Source of the DNA: JAJEEA01 sp965116765
Lineage (GTDB): Bacteria; Acidobacteriota; Vicinamibacteria; Vicinamibacterales; UBA8438
Length of the DNA: 64,000 bases
Direction: 5' to 3'
Assembly: GCA_965116765.1 (NCBI GenBank)
Contig: OZ220718.1
Span: 62,001 to 126,000 of the forward strand
Shown here one piece after another: positions 24,985 through 33,387 of the stretch. The stretch's first letter is position 1. Each line of letters begins with the position of its first letter. The notes under the pieces were generated by a model that was not told where the DNA came from, did no database searches, and saw only the letters and a program-made list of their open reading frames with translations. The position numbers were made by a program, and so were the translations under genes.

Positions 24985-26730
24985 ATGATGCGACTTGTCG
25001 TTTTCGCCCTGATCGGCCTCGTTGCCGCGGCCGTTCCGGCCGCGGCGCAGGCTCCCGCGCCTCCTCCCGTCACAGACGCCATGCTGCGGGATCCGGCGCC
25101 CGGCGACTGGCTCATGTGGCGACGCACCCTGAACGGCTGGGGCTACAGCCCGCTCGACCAGATCGACCGAGAGAACGTGAACCGCCTGCGCCTGGTGTGG
25201 ACCCGCGCCCTGTCGTCCGGCTACCAGGAAGGCACGCCGCTCGTTTACGGCGGCACCCTGTACATGCCCAACCCGAACGACCACCTGCAGGCGATCGATG
25301 CGACGACCGGCGACCTGCTCTGGGAGTACCGCCGGGAGACGCCGGAGGGCGCCGCCGAGACGCTGGCCGCGGCGGCGGGGCTGGTCTCCGTCAACCGGAA
25401 CGTCGCGATCTACGGGAACGTGATCATCGACACCGGCAACGACGGCTACGTCTACGCCGTCGACGCCGCCACCGGGGAGCTGGCCTGGGAGACCGAGATC
25501 TTCGACTACGAGACGGGGGCGGCGCGGCACTCGTCGGGGCCCATCGTCGCCAACGGCAAGGTGGTCTCGGGGCGCAGTTGCCGGCCCGCCGGCGGGCCGG
25601 CGGCCTGCGTGATCGTCGCGCATGACGCCACGACCGGCGCCGAGCTGTGGCGGACCCGCCTGGTGCCCGCGCCGGGCGAGCCCGGCGACGAGACCTGGGG
25701 CGGCGTGCCCTACGAGGAGCGGGTGCACGTGGGGTCGTGGATGGTGCCCAGCTACGACCCCGAGCTGAACCTCGTCTACGTCGGGACGTCGGTCACGTCC
25801 CCCGCCCCGAAGTTCCTGCTGGGCGGCAGCGGCAACAAGCACCTCTACCACAACTCGACGCTCGCGCTCGACGCCGACACCGGCGAGATCCGGTGGTACT
25901 ACCAGCACCTGAACGACCACTGGGACATGGACCATCCCTTCGAGCGGCTTCTCGTCGACACCGCGGTGGCCCCGGACCCCGACGCCGTGAGCTGGATCAA
26001 TCCGCGGCTGCGGGCCGGGGAGTTGCGCAGGGTGGTGACCGGCATTCCCGGCAAGACGGGCGTGGTGTACACCCTCGACCGCGAGACCGGGGAGTTCCTC
26101 TGGGCCACGCCGACGGTCGGCCAGAATCTCATCAGCGACATCGACGGCGCCACCGGCGATGTCACCGAGAACCCCGAGGTGATCTTCAGCTCGTACGGGC
26201 AGCAGATCCTGTCGTGCCCGGGGTGGCTGGGCGGCAAGGACTGGGAGGCGGGCGCGTACAGCCCCCTGACGAACACGATGTACTACCCGCTGCGCAACTC
26301 GTGCGCGCGCGTGCTGGCGACCGCGGACGAGGGGCTCGCCATCTACCAGCTCGCCGCACGCTTCCAGTTGTCGCCCGGCACCGACCAGCTCGGCACGGTT
26401 CGGGCGATCTCGGCCGAGACGGGCCGGACCACTTGGCTCCGCGAGCAGCGGGCCGCGACGCTGTCGCTCGTCGCCACCGGAGGCGGACTGGTGTTCGGCG
26501 GCGACGTGCAGGGGCGTTTCCGCGCCCTCGACCAGGAGACCGGCGAGGTGCTGTGGGAGATCAACCTCGGCTCGCCGGTCACCGGCTTTCCCATCAGCTT
26601 CGCGGTCGACGGCCGCCAGTATGTCGCGGTCAGCACCGGCACCGCCGCGAGCGCGTCGGCGTTCGTCGGCCTGACGCCGGAGCTTCGTCCGAGCTACGGG
26701 AACAACCTGTTCGTCTTCGGTTTGCCGTGA
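24985..26730 (+). CDS. PQQ-dependent dehydrogenase without heme domain (intact copy)
   Basis: 581 residues: a signal peptide (RLVVFALIGLVAAAVPAAAQ) and a complete PQQ propeller. It opens GDWLMWRRTLNGWGYSPLDQ, has blades such as AIDATTGDLLWEYRRETPEG and AVDAATGELAWETEIFDY, carries HLNDHWDMDHPFERLLVDTA, and closes VTGFPISFAVDGRQYVAVST. There is no CXXCH, so electrons must go to a separate cytochrome. The start is ATG 24985 or 24988, matching the start of the truncated duplicate at 21770; the open frame extends upstream over the palindrome. Substrate alcohol or sugar unknown. The 5' 915 bp are duplicated at 21770-22684. Confidence 0.85.
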   Translation: MMRLVVFALIGLVAAAVPAAAQAPAPPPVTDAMLRDPAPGDWLMWRRTLNGWGYSPLDQIDRENVNRLRLVWTRALSSGYQEGTPLVYGGTLYMPNPNDHLQAIDATTGDLLWEYRRETPEGAAETLAAAAGLVSVNRNVAIYGNVIIDTGNDGYVYAVDAATGELAWETEIFDYETGAARHSSGPIVANGKVVSGRSCRPAGGPAACVIVAHDATTGAELWRTRLVPAPGEPGDETWGGVPYEERVHVGSWMVPSYDPELNLVYVGTSVTSPAPKFLLGGSGNKHLYHNSTLALDADTGEIRWYYQHLNDHWDMDHPFERLLVDTAVAPDPDAVSWINPRLRAGELRRVVTGIPGKTGVVYTLDRETGEFLWATPTVGQNLISDIDGATGDVTENPEVIFSSYGQQILSCPGWLGGKDWEAGAYSPLTNTMYYPLRNSCARVLATADEGLAIYQLAARFQLSPGTDQLGTVRAISAETGRTTWLREQRAATLSLVATGGGLVFGGDVQGRFRALDQETGEVLWEINLGSPVTGFPISFAVDGRQYVAVSTGTAASASAFVGLTPELRPSYGNNLFVFGLP

Positions 26731-26892
26731 AGGGCGCCATCGCTCAGGCGGGTGCGAATCCCGCCGCAACGCGAGTGAACGCCGGGCAGGCCTCGAAACA
26801 GACCACGCGGAAGCCGTCTTGCCTCGCGCGGGAGATCCGAGCGACGGAGCCCCCGGATGGGGCAAGGCGCAATTCAGACGACGGGAGACCGC

Positions 26893-27327
26893 ATGGAGAA
26901 ACCCCCCGACGGGTGGCCCCGAATCGCACCGGCCGTGTTCTACGACGACGCCGCGGCTGCGATCGACTGGCTGACTCGCGCCTTCGGCTTCGAAGTGCAG
27001 GTGAGGGTCGAGAACGACCGGGGGCAGATCGCCCACTCGCAGCTCGTTCTCGATGGCGGCCTCATCATGGTCGGACAGGTGGGCCTGCGTTCCGACCGGA
27101 CGTACCCTCAGTCGCCGGGCGCGGTTGGCGGCGCGAACACGCAGGCGCTGGCCGTGTACGTGGACGATGTCGACGCTCACTGCGAGCGGGCCCGGTCGGC
27201 GGGTGCCGCCATAACGGTCGAGCCGGCAACCCAGGACTACGGCGAGGGGTACTGGAAGGACCGGACCTACGAGGCCCGCGACCTGGAGGGTCACCACTGG
27301 TGGTTCATGCAGCGCCTGCGCACGTAG
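26893..27327 (+). CDS. VOC-superfamily (glyoxalase/bleomycin-resistance-like) protein 1
   Basis: 144 residues with the paired beta-alpha-beta-beta-beta modules of the vicinal-oxygen-chelate fold: VFYDDAAAAIDWLTRAFGFE at the start, IAHSQLVLDGGLIMVGQVG, ALAVYVDDVDAHCERARSAG and TYEARDLEGHHWWFMQRLRT at the end. Members include glyoxalases, dioxygenases and antibiotic-binding proteins. This subgroup (PhnB/YdcJ-like) is usually not assigned. GGGAG upstream of ATG 26893 supports the start. A second VOC gene follows 34 bp later and both are probably one transcript. Confidence 0.8.
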   Translation: MEKPPDGWPRIAPAVFYDDAAAAIDWLTRAFGFEVQVRVENDRGQIAHSQLVLDGGLIMVGQVGLRSDRTYPQSPGAVGGANTQALAVYVDDVDAHCERARSAGAAITVEPATQDYGEGYWKDRTYEARDLEGHHWWFMQRLRT

Positions 27328-27361
27328 CGGCCGGGCCTGCCGGTCGAACGGAGTTGACTCG

Positions 27362-27808
27362 ATGCCACAGGTCCGGGTGATGCCTCGCCTGGCGTACAAC
27401 GATCCGACCGCCGCCGTGGCGTTCCTGGAGCGCGCGTTCGGCTTCGTCGAAGTCCCGGCCGCGCGGCTCGAGCACCCGGAAGGGTCGGTCTATCTGACGC
27501 AGGTCGCCGTCGCCGGCGTCGGCGTCATGATTGGCACGGCCGGCGGCCACGGGATTGTCAGCCCCGCCACCGCCGGGACGGCGACGCAGGCCCTGATCGT
27601 GTACGTCGACGACCTCGACGGGCATTGCGCGCGTGCGCGGGCCGCCGGGGCCGAGATCGTGTCGGAACCCGCCGACCAGTTCTGGGGCGAGCGGCGCTAC
27701 GAGGCGAAGGACCTCGAGGGTCACCTCTGGAGCTTCCATCAACCGGTGCGCGATGTTCCGCTGGACGAGATTCGGCGCAAGTTCCGCAAGGTCGCGAGCG
27801 AACCGTAG
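27362..27808 (+). CDS. VOC-superfamily (glyoxalase/bleomycin-resistance-like) protein 2
   Basis: 148 residues, related to the preceding gene. It has RLAYNDPTAAVAFLERAFGF, VYLTQVAVAGVGVMIGTAGG, ALIVYVDDLDGHCARARAAG, RRYEAKDLEGHLWSFHQPVR and a short extension DVPLDEIRRKFRKVASEP that is common in this subgroup. A tandem pair of VOC genes may form a heterodimer or be a simple duplication; I cannot tell. The substrate is unknown. The hairpin repeat copies begin directly at its stop codon. Confidence 0.8.
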   Translation: MPQVRVMPRLAYNDPTAAVAFLERAFGFVEVPAARLEHPEGSVYLTQVAVAGVGVMIGTAGGHGIVSPATAGTATQALIVYVDDLDGHCARARAAGAEIVSEPADQFWGERRYEAKDLEGHLWSFHQPVRDVPLDEIRRKFRKVASEP

Positions 27809-27886
27809 CCCGCCCATCGTCGCCTGCGGCTCCGCTGGGCGCCCAACCAACCCTGCAGGAGTCCGCGCCGTTCTACGGCGACTCCT
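27809..27886 (+). repeat. Dispersed hairpin (REP-like) repeat, copy A
   Basis: Contains CGCCCATCGTCGCCTGCGGC, then TGGGCGCCCAACCAACCCTG and GGAGTCCGCGCCGTTCTACG. It is followed at once by copy B as an 80-bp tandem pair. Its right hairpin arm is shortened (CGGCGACTCC). Confidence 0.8.
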
Positions 27887-27888
27887 CG

Positions 27889-27970
27889 CCCGCCCATCGT
27901 CGCCTTCGGCTCCGTTGGGCGCCCAACCAACCCTCCAGGAGTCCGCGCCGTTCTACGGCGCAGACTCCTG
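27889..27970 (+). repeat. Dispersed hairpin (REP-like) repeat, copy B
   Basis: The fullest copy. The 3' part forms a hairpin at 27938-27968: GGAGTCCGCGCCG, loop TTCTA, CGGCGCAGACTCC (12 of 13 pairs). The 5' part shares CGCCCATCGTCGCCTTCGGC with the other copies. No ORF is supported. Confidence 0.8.
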
Positions 27971-28052
27971 GTCGAGGGGACTGGCGAAGCGTCGAGGTCC
28001 GCGTCTTGCGGGGCGCGGGGCGCCGATGCAGACGATTCGCGCCGCGCGACGG

Positions 28053-28271
28053 TCAGCGGCCATTCCCCAGGTGACCCAGGAGACCCCACACGAACAGCAG
28101 GGCGCCGAGCAGTCCGACGACGAGACCGACCGGCAGCATGATCATCGTCACGCCCAGGCCGAGGCCGACGACCATCAGGACGAATCCCATCGCCACGGCC
28201 GCCAGGTGGGCGAGAATCAGCTCGATCTTCTCGAGCCATCGACGTCCGCGACCCGCTGGTTGTGTCGCCAT
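28053..28271 (-). CDS. Small two-helix membrane protein
   Basis: 72 residues: a basic start (MATQPAGRGRRWLEKIEL) and two strong hydrophobic helices (AAVAMGFVLMVVGLGLGVTM and GLVVGLLGALLFVWGLLG) separated by IMLPV. The length and pattern resemble small phage-shock or stress-type inner-membrane proteins, but I recognise no named family. It stands alone on the minus strand between the repeat pair and the duplicated ATPase fragment. Full length by its appearance. Confidence 0.55.
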   Translation of the reverse strand: MATQPAGRGRRWLEKIELILAHLAAVAMGFVLMVVGLGLGVTMIMLPVGLVVGLLGALLFVWGLLGHLGNGR

Positions 28272-28469
28272 GGCGGCCGGACACAGGGGCAGGGCGCACC
28301 ATTGCGCTGCCCGGCAACGGTATTTCCCTCGGGTACGGGTGTCAACGCCGCGTGCCGGCGGCGGTGTCGCCGCCGGGCCGTTCCGAGCGACTGGCGCTGG
28401 GGAAGTTCCTGTCAGTTGTCCAGCCGTGGCAGGAATCCAGCGGACCTCGTCGGCGGCTTCGCCGTGACC

Positions 28470-28705
28470 GGCAACCGTGCGCCTCAGGGCAGCGCCCGTG
28501 CGTGGGACTCGCGCGATGGGCGCGCCCTTCGGATGCACGCGTCGTCGCCCACTACGTCGCTCACACCGAGCCGCGCCAGGCGCGGACGTCGACGCCGCTC
28601 CGGACGTAGCTCTCGCGCCCGCCGTAGACGACGGTGGCCGGGGTGGACCGCCCCGACAGCGAGCGCCAGTGGGCGAGGCCCTTGAGGAAGTCGCCGGCGA
28701 CGGCC
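28470..28705. repeat. Direct repeat, copy 2
   Basis: Second copy of the segment at 23563-23805. The copies stay alike up to about 28705 and then jump to the sequence that lies upstream of the ATPase start in copy 1. Roughly 1,040 bp of ATPase coding DNA are therefore missing. Confidence 0.75.
28561..28705 (-). pseudogene. 3'-end remnant of a DUF4143 ATPase gene
   Basis: The minus strand reads FFKGLAHWRSLSGR-like sequence and ends at a stop equivalent to that of the intact gene at 23652. The conserved upstream palindrome follows directly (28725), so the whole central coding region has been deleted. Confidence 0.7.
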
Positions 28706-28724
28706 AGAGAGCGTGCTGCAAACC

Positions 28725-28739
28725 GAAGATCCGATCTTC
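28725..28739. promoter_or_regulatory. Perfect palindrome, copy 2
   Basis: GAAGATC-C-GATCTTC, followed by AAACTGTACGTCC (copy 1: AAATTGCACGTCC). Now 127 bp upstream of the TolB_N/DUF5916 gene. Confidence 0.55.
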
Positions 28740-28865
28740 AAACTGTACGTCCACGGCTCACGCTTGCCGCTGCGTCGCGACGCCCACACGATCACGCGCG
28801 TCCCCGCCACGTCCGCGGCATCGCGTAGTGAAACGGCGGTTCTTCGCTCGGCGTCTATCCGTGTG

Positions 28866-31800
28866 ATGCACGCCCATCCGGCTCGCGTCGCGTCGGCCGG
28901 TTTGCTCTGCTGGCTGGCCGCGGTCTGCGTCGGCGCCCAGGGCGTCTCGCCCGAGGCGGTGGTCGTCACCGAGTTCGTCAACATCAGCGGCGCGCCTGCC
29001 GACGAGTGGTTCGGCAGGGGCATCGCCGAGGTGGTCGCGGCGGAGATCGGCGAGCGGTGGTCGGTGCGTTCCCTCGTCGGCGGCTCCCCGCGTGCGCGCC
29101 GCGTGCCCGGCGGGACCGCGACAGCCGACGCGATCCTCGTGGAGACGGGCCGGGCCGCCGGGGCGCGCTGGGTGGTCGGCGGCGGCTACCAGCGGGTGAG
29201 TGATCGGCTGCGTATCACCGCGAGGCTGGTCGAGGCGCGCACGGGGGCCGTCGTCGCTGCGACGGTGGTGGACGGCGCCGCCGGGGATCTGTTTGCGCTT
29301 CAGGACAGGGTGGCCGCGGATTTGCTTGCGGCCGCCGGCTCGGAGGCTTCGGGCAGTCCCGTCGCGCGGCTGGCGGCCGGCCGGCGACCGGAGCCTTTCG
29401 AGCTCGGAGAGGGATCGTTCCCGCCGGGGCCTCCGGCCGGCCGCGGGCCGACCGAGCCGAGGCGGGGGGGACCGGCAGGCCGGCTGCCCGCGTTGGCGCG
29501 GGGGGCGCGACCGGCCGGCGTCTCGAACCCGCCCGCAACCAACGCCGCACCGCCGCCCGCGGCCGCCGCGCCGCCGTCCGCAACCAACGCCGCGTCGGCG
29601 CCCGCGGGCGGGGCCGGGTTCGAGGCGCCGCGCTTCGCGCCGGGCGTCATCGACGGCCCCCCGCCGCCGCTCGCGCCCGACGTCATTCGCCGCGACGACC
29701 AGGGGAATGCCACCCTCCGCGCCGTCGAGCTGCCCGAGGGCATCCGGCTCGACGGGCAGCTCGACGAGAACGTCTATTTCACGGTGCCCGCCATCACCGG
29801 CTTCATCCAGCAGTCGCCCGACGAGGGCGCGCCGGCCACCGAGGAGACCGAGGCCTGGATTCTGTTCGACGACGACAACATCTATGTCGCGGCGCGCGTT
29901 TGGGACTCGGCCCCGCCGAGCCAGTGGGTGGCCAACGAGATGCGCCGCGACACCCGGCAGCTCCGGCAGAACGACACGTTCGCGGTGATCCTCGACACCT
30001 TCTACGACCGCCGGAACGGCGTCGCGTTCTACACCAATCCCCTCGGGGCGATCGCCGACTTCCAGATCACCAACGAGGGCAACCCCAACAGCGACTGGAA
30101 CCCCATCTGGGACGTCCGCACCGGCCGCTTCGAGGGCGGCTGGACGGTCGAGATGGAGATTCCGTTCAAGTCGCTCCGCTACCGGCCCGGGCCCTCGCAG
30201 ATCTGGGGGGTGCAGCTCCGGCGCAACGTGCGGCGGAAGAACGAGTGGGCCTACATCACGGCCCTGCCGATCTCGGCGGGGTCGGGGCCTGGGGGCATCT
30301 TCCGCGTCTCAGATGCGGGGACCCTGGTCGGGCTCGACGCCCCGAGCGGCAGCGCCAACCTGGAGATCAAGCCCTACGGCATCGGCGGCCTCAGCACCAA
30401 CCTCGCCGCGTCGGAGCCCACCGTCAACGCCGGCAGCGGCGACGGCGGCCTCGACGTGAAGTACGGCATCACCCAGAACCTGACCGCCGACCTCACCTGG
30501 AACACCGACTTCGCCCAGGTCGAGGTGGACGAGCAGCAGGTGAACCTGACCCGGTTCAGCCTGTTCTTCCCCGAGAAGCGCGAGTTCTTCCTCGAGGGCC
30601 GCGGCATCTTCGACTTCGCCCGCGGGGGCATCGGCGGCGGCTTCGGCGGGGCCCTCCGGCGGGGCGGGCAGGGCGGCGGCTTCTTCGGCGGCGGGAACGC
30701 CCCGACCCTGTTCTACAGCCGGCAGATCGGGCTGCAGAACCGGACCGTGGTCCCGATTGTCGGCGGCGGCCGGGTCACCGGCAAGATCGGCGCGTTCGAC
30801 GTCGGATTGCTGAACATCCAGGCCGACGACGACGAGCTGGCCAGGGCGGAGATGACGAACTTCACCGTGGTGAGGCTGAAGCGCGACATCCTGCGCCGCA
30901 GCAGCGTCGGCGGCATCTTCACGAACCGCTCGGTCTCGCTCCTCGGCGACGGCTCGAGCCAAGCCTACGGGGCCGACGCGACGTTCTCGTTCTACGAGAA
31001 CGTGAGCTTTCTCGCGTACGCGGCCCGCACGCAGACCCCGGGGAACGACGGGCAGGACCTGAGCTATCAGGGCCGCTTCAACTACGCGGGCGACCTCTAC
31101 GGGGGCCAGGTCGAGCACCTGGTGGTCGAGGACAACTTCATCCCCGAGGTCGGCTTCCTGCGCCGCGACAACTTCCGCCGCACCTACGGGACGGCGCGGT
31201 ACAGCCCGCGGCCCCGGTCGCTGGCCGGCATCCGGCAGTTCCGGCTGGAGGGGAGCTACGACTACATCGAGACCGCCGACCTCGGCATCGTCGAGACGCG
31301 GCAGACGCAGCTGGCGTTCTCCACCGAGCTCGAGAACAGCGACCGGTTCGGCTTCTCGGTGGCCGACAACTACGAGTTCCTGCACCGCGAGTTCACCCCG
31401 GGGCCCGACGAGGTGGCCTTCCCGGTCGGCGGCTACCAGTTCTTCGACGTCGAGGGCACGTACTCGCCGGGCGCGCAGCGCCGGTTGAACGGAACCGTCA
31501 CGGTGCGCGCCGGCGACTACTTCAACGGCACCATCCGCTCGGTCGGCTTCAGCCGCGGCCGCATGGAGGTGACCCAGCAGCTCTCACTCGAGCCGAGCGT
31601 GTCGGTCAACTGGATCGACTCGCCGCAGGGATCGTTCCGCACCGACCTGCTCGTGTCGCGCGTGAACTTCTCCTTCACGCCGCGCATGTTCTTCAGCGGC
31701 CTGATTCAGTACAACTCGAGCACCAACACCGTCAGCAACAACCTCCGGCTCCGCTGGGAGTATCAGCCCGGCAGCGAGCTCTTCGTGGTCTACACCGAGG

Positions 31801-31892
31801 ACCGCGAGACCGACCCCCTGCGCCCCGACCGCTTCTCGGAGCTCCGCAACCGCGGGTTCGTCGTCAAGGTGAACCGGCTGTTCCGCTTCTAG
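28866..31892 (+). CDS. TolB_N/FlgO-like domain fused to DUF5916 outer-membrane-type protein
   Basis: 1,008 residues. Signal peptide (SAGLLCWLAAVCVGAQG), then a roughly 170-residue domain like the TolB N-terminal/FlgO-type nucleotide-free fold (VVVTEFVNISGAPADEWFGR, GIAEVVAAEIGERW, GARWVVGGGYQRVSDRLRIT, LVEARTGAVVAATV). A Pro/Ala-rich linker follows (about residues 190-265). The CBM9-like domain comes next (AWILFDDDNIYVAARVWDSA, IPFKSLRYRPGPSQIWGVQL), then the DUF5916 barrel-like region (TDFAQVEVDEQQVNLTRFSL, FFPEKREFFLEGRGIF), ending in an outer-membrane-style aromatic residue (NRLFRF). ATG 28866 is preferred; the frame is open upstream into repeat DNA. It probably acts at the outer membrane. 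The fusion is unusual for the family. Confidence 0.75.
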   Translation: MHAHPARVASAGLLCWLAAVCVGAQGVSPEAVVVTEFVNISGAPADEWFGRGIAEVVAAEIGERWSVRSLVGGSPRARRVPGGTATADAILVETGRAAGARWVVGGGYQRVSDRLRITARLVEARTGAVVAATVVDGAAGDLFALQDRVAADLLAAAGSEASGSPVARLAAGRRPEPFELGEGSFPPGPPAGRGPTEPRRGGPAGRLPALARGARPAGVSNPPATNAAPPPAAAAPPSATNAASAPAGGAGFEAPRFAPGVIDGPPPPLAPDVIRRDDQGNATLRAVELPEGIRLDGQLDENVYFTVPAITGFIQQSPDEGAPATEETEAWILFDDDNIYVAARVWDSAPPSQWVANEMRRDTRQLRQNDTFAVILDTFYDRRNGVAFYTNPLGAIADFQITNEGNPNSDWNPIWDVRTGRFEGGWTVEMEIPFKSLRYRPGPSQIWGVQLRRNVRRKNEWAYITALPISAGSGPGGIFRVSDAGTLVGLDAPSGSANLEIKPYGIGGLSTNLAASEPTVNAGSGDGGLDVKYGITQNLTADLTWNTDFAQVEVDEQQVNLTRFSLFFPEKREFFLEGRGIFDFARGGIGGGFGGALRRGGQGGGFFGGGNAPTLFYSRQIGLQNRTVVPIVGGGRVTGKIGAFDVGLLNIQADDDELARAEMTNFTVVRLKRDILRRSSVGGIFTNRSVSLLGDGSSQAYGADATFSFYENVSFLAYAARTQTPGNDGQDLSYQGRFNYAGDLYGGQVEHLVVEDNFIPEVGFLRRDNFRRTYGTARYSPRPRSLAGIRQFRLEGSYDYIETADLGIVETRQTQLAFSTELENSDRFGFSVADNYEFLHREFTPGPDEVAFPVGGYQFFDVEGTYSPGAQRRLNGTVTVRAGDYFNGTIRSVGFSRGRMEVTQQLSLEPSVSVNWIDSPQGSFRTDLLVSRVNFSFTPRMFFSGLIQYNSSTNTVSNNLRLRWEYQPGSELFVVYTEDRETDPLRPDRFSELRNRGFVVKVNRLFRF

Positions 31893-32181
31893 CGCGCCGC
31901 CGGTCGCGGGCACTCGCGGGCACTCGGGAGAGGCCAACCTCGGTTAGCATCTTGAGGGGTTGGTATCGCCCTCGCCCTCAAGGGCAACGCCGCCTATCGC
32001 CTCAGTGGCGACCGACTGGCCCGCGCGCGGGCGCGGGAGACTCCGCGCCTGCCTCGCCTATACGCTCGCTCGCGGAGCGTCGGAAGCGATGCGCCGGACG
32101 GCCGCCGAGCAGCGACTGACGGCGCCATGTCACACCGCGCAGCGCGCCTGGCACCATGCCACACCGCATTGAGTCGACGTC

Positions 32182-33246
32182 TTGACTGCCTCGGAGTCGG
32201 CCCGTCAGGCGAACGAGGTGTCCGCTGCGGCACGGCGGCTGGCGGACGCGCTGGCAAGACACTACCGGTGTGAAGCGCACTCCATAGCGCGTATCGCGAA
32301 GGGCCTGGGCACCACCAACTGGTTGGTGTGCACGTCCGCGGCCGACTACTTCCTGAAGCAGTACCCGCCGAGTGCCGACGTCGCGGGGGAGGCAGCCGCG
32401 CTGAAGCTGTCCCAGGAGGCACGGGCCGCGGGGTCGCCGGTGCCGCTGGTCATTCCCTCCGCCGTCGGCGAACTGCTGTGGTCGGAGGGCGACCTGACTC
32501 TTGCCCTGTTCGAGCACTTTCCCGACACGACCTCCGGCATCGCGCTCTCACGCTCGGAGATGGCGCAGGCCGGCGACATGCTCGGTCGGCTGCACACCTG
32601 CCTGCGGGGCCGACCGGCTCGTCGCGACACCGCGGGTGAGTGGCTCGCTCTCGACGCAGGCCGGAAGCGGGCGGCGTTCGAACGCTACCTGAGAGCCGTC
32701 GAAGAGCGGGAGGAGCAGAACGAGTTCGACCGCCGGACGGTGCCCCTGTTGCGCCGGCGGCTGGACCTGCTGCCGCGAGCGACCTCGCTGCTTGCGTCCC
32801 TTCCGCCGCTGGGACGGCAGGTGCTGCACGGCGACTACAGCCTCTGGAACATTCTGTTCCGCGGGGGCGAGCTGGTCGCGGTCGTGGACTTCCGGCCGCC
32901 TGAGCGGTTCCTGCCCGCGTTCGAGATCGGCCGGGCCGCGCTCGCGCCGGAAACGGTGACCGCCGGCCCCGGCTGGCACGGCAAGGCCCTCGCGTTCGTC
33001 GCGGCGTACTGCCGGGCGAACCGGAACATCGGGCGTTCCGACGTCGAGTTCGCGCCTCACGTGTGGGCGATTCAGCTCGTCCGCAGCGAGTACGGCGTGC
33101 GGCAGCACTATACCGGCCCCGTCGAGCGGCAGGCCGATCTCGACCGGTTCTGGTTTCAACGGTGCGAGGCCGCCGACATGATCCTCGATGACCTCGACCG
33201 GCTGTCCGCGAGCTTTTCCTCTGCGTGGGAGCGCCGCGAGGCGTGA
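32182..33246 (+). CDS. Aminoglycoside/choline-kinase-like phosphotransferase (APH family)
   Basis: 354 residues with the APH protein-kinase-like fold. The N-lobe carries TNWLVCTSAADYFLKQYPPS (lysine of the ATP site). The C-lobe has the catalytic loop LHGDYSLWNILFRGGELVAV at about residue 215 (HGD...N) and the metal-binding VVDF. Such enzymes phosphorylate small molecules (aminoglycosides, choline, homoserine, thiamine); the substrate here is unknown. The start is weak (TTG 32182; GTG 32218 is an alternative). It is 141 bp upstream of the nuclease/HerA cassette on the same strand; a link to that cassette is possible but not shown. Confidence 0.7.
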   Translation: MTASESARQANEVSAAARRLADALARHYRCEAHSIARIAKGLGTTNWLVCTSAADYFLKQYPPSADVAGEAAALKLSQEARAAGSPVPLVIPSAVGELLWSEGDLTLALFEHFPDTTSGIALSRSEMAQAGDMLGRLHTCLRGRPARRDTAGEWLALDAGRKRAAFERYLRAVEEREEQNEFDRRTVPLLRRRLDLLPRATSLLASLPPLGRQVLHGDYSLWNILFRGGELVAVVDFRPPERFLPAFEIGRAALAPETVTAGPGWHGKALAFVAAYCRANRNIGRSDVEFAPHVWAIQLVRSEYGVRQHYTGPVERQADLDRFWFQRCEAADMILDDLDRLSASFSSAWERREA

Positions 33247-33387
33247 AACGGCCTCTTCGGAGTTCTGCCTTATCGCGATACGGGGCGACAAGCGGCGTTG
33301 ACGGGATCGGGAGGCTCCCGGTCTGGCAACCGCTACGGCTGCGGTGGCCCATGGCCCATCGTTCGAGTACCATCCGCCCTCGTGCCC

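Larger units (their letters stand above)
28272..28865. other. Intergenic region with duplicated ATPase remnants, no intact gene
   Basis: About 590 bases. 28272-28465 shows nothing recognised. 28470-28705 is the second copy of the direct repeat. 28725-28739 is the second palindrome. The long frame that starts at 28713 is only an upstream extension of the DUF5916 gene. Confidence 0.6.

Noticed and set aside
24271..27399. 1,042-codon minus-strand frame
   Set aside because: Runs antisense through the PQQ and VOC genes and out of frame through the ATPase; a composition artefact.
28713..28865. Longer N-terminus for the TolB_N/DUF5916 protein beginning MLQTEDPIFKL
   Set aside because: The extension translates the duplicated palindrome region, which also lies upstream of an unrelated gene at 24.86 kb; the signal peptide begins at 28866.
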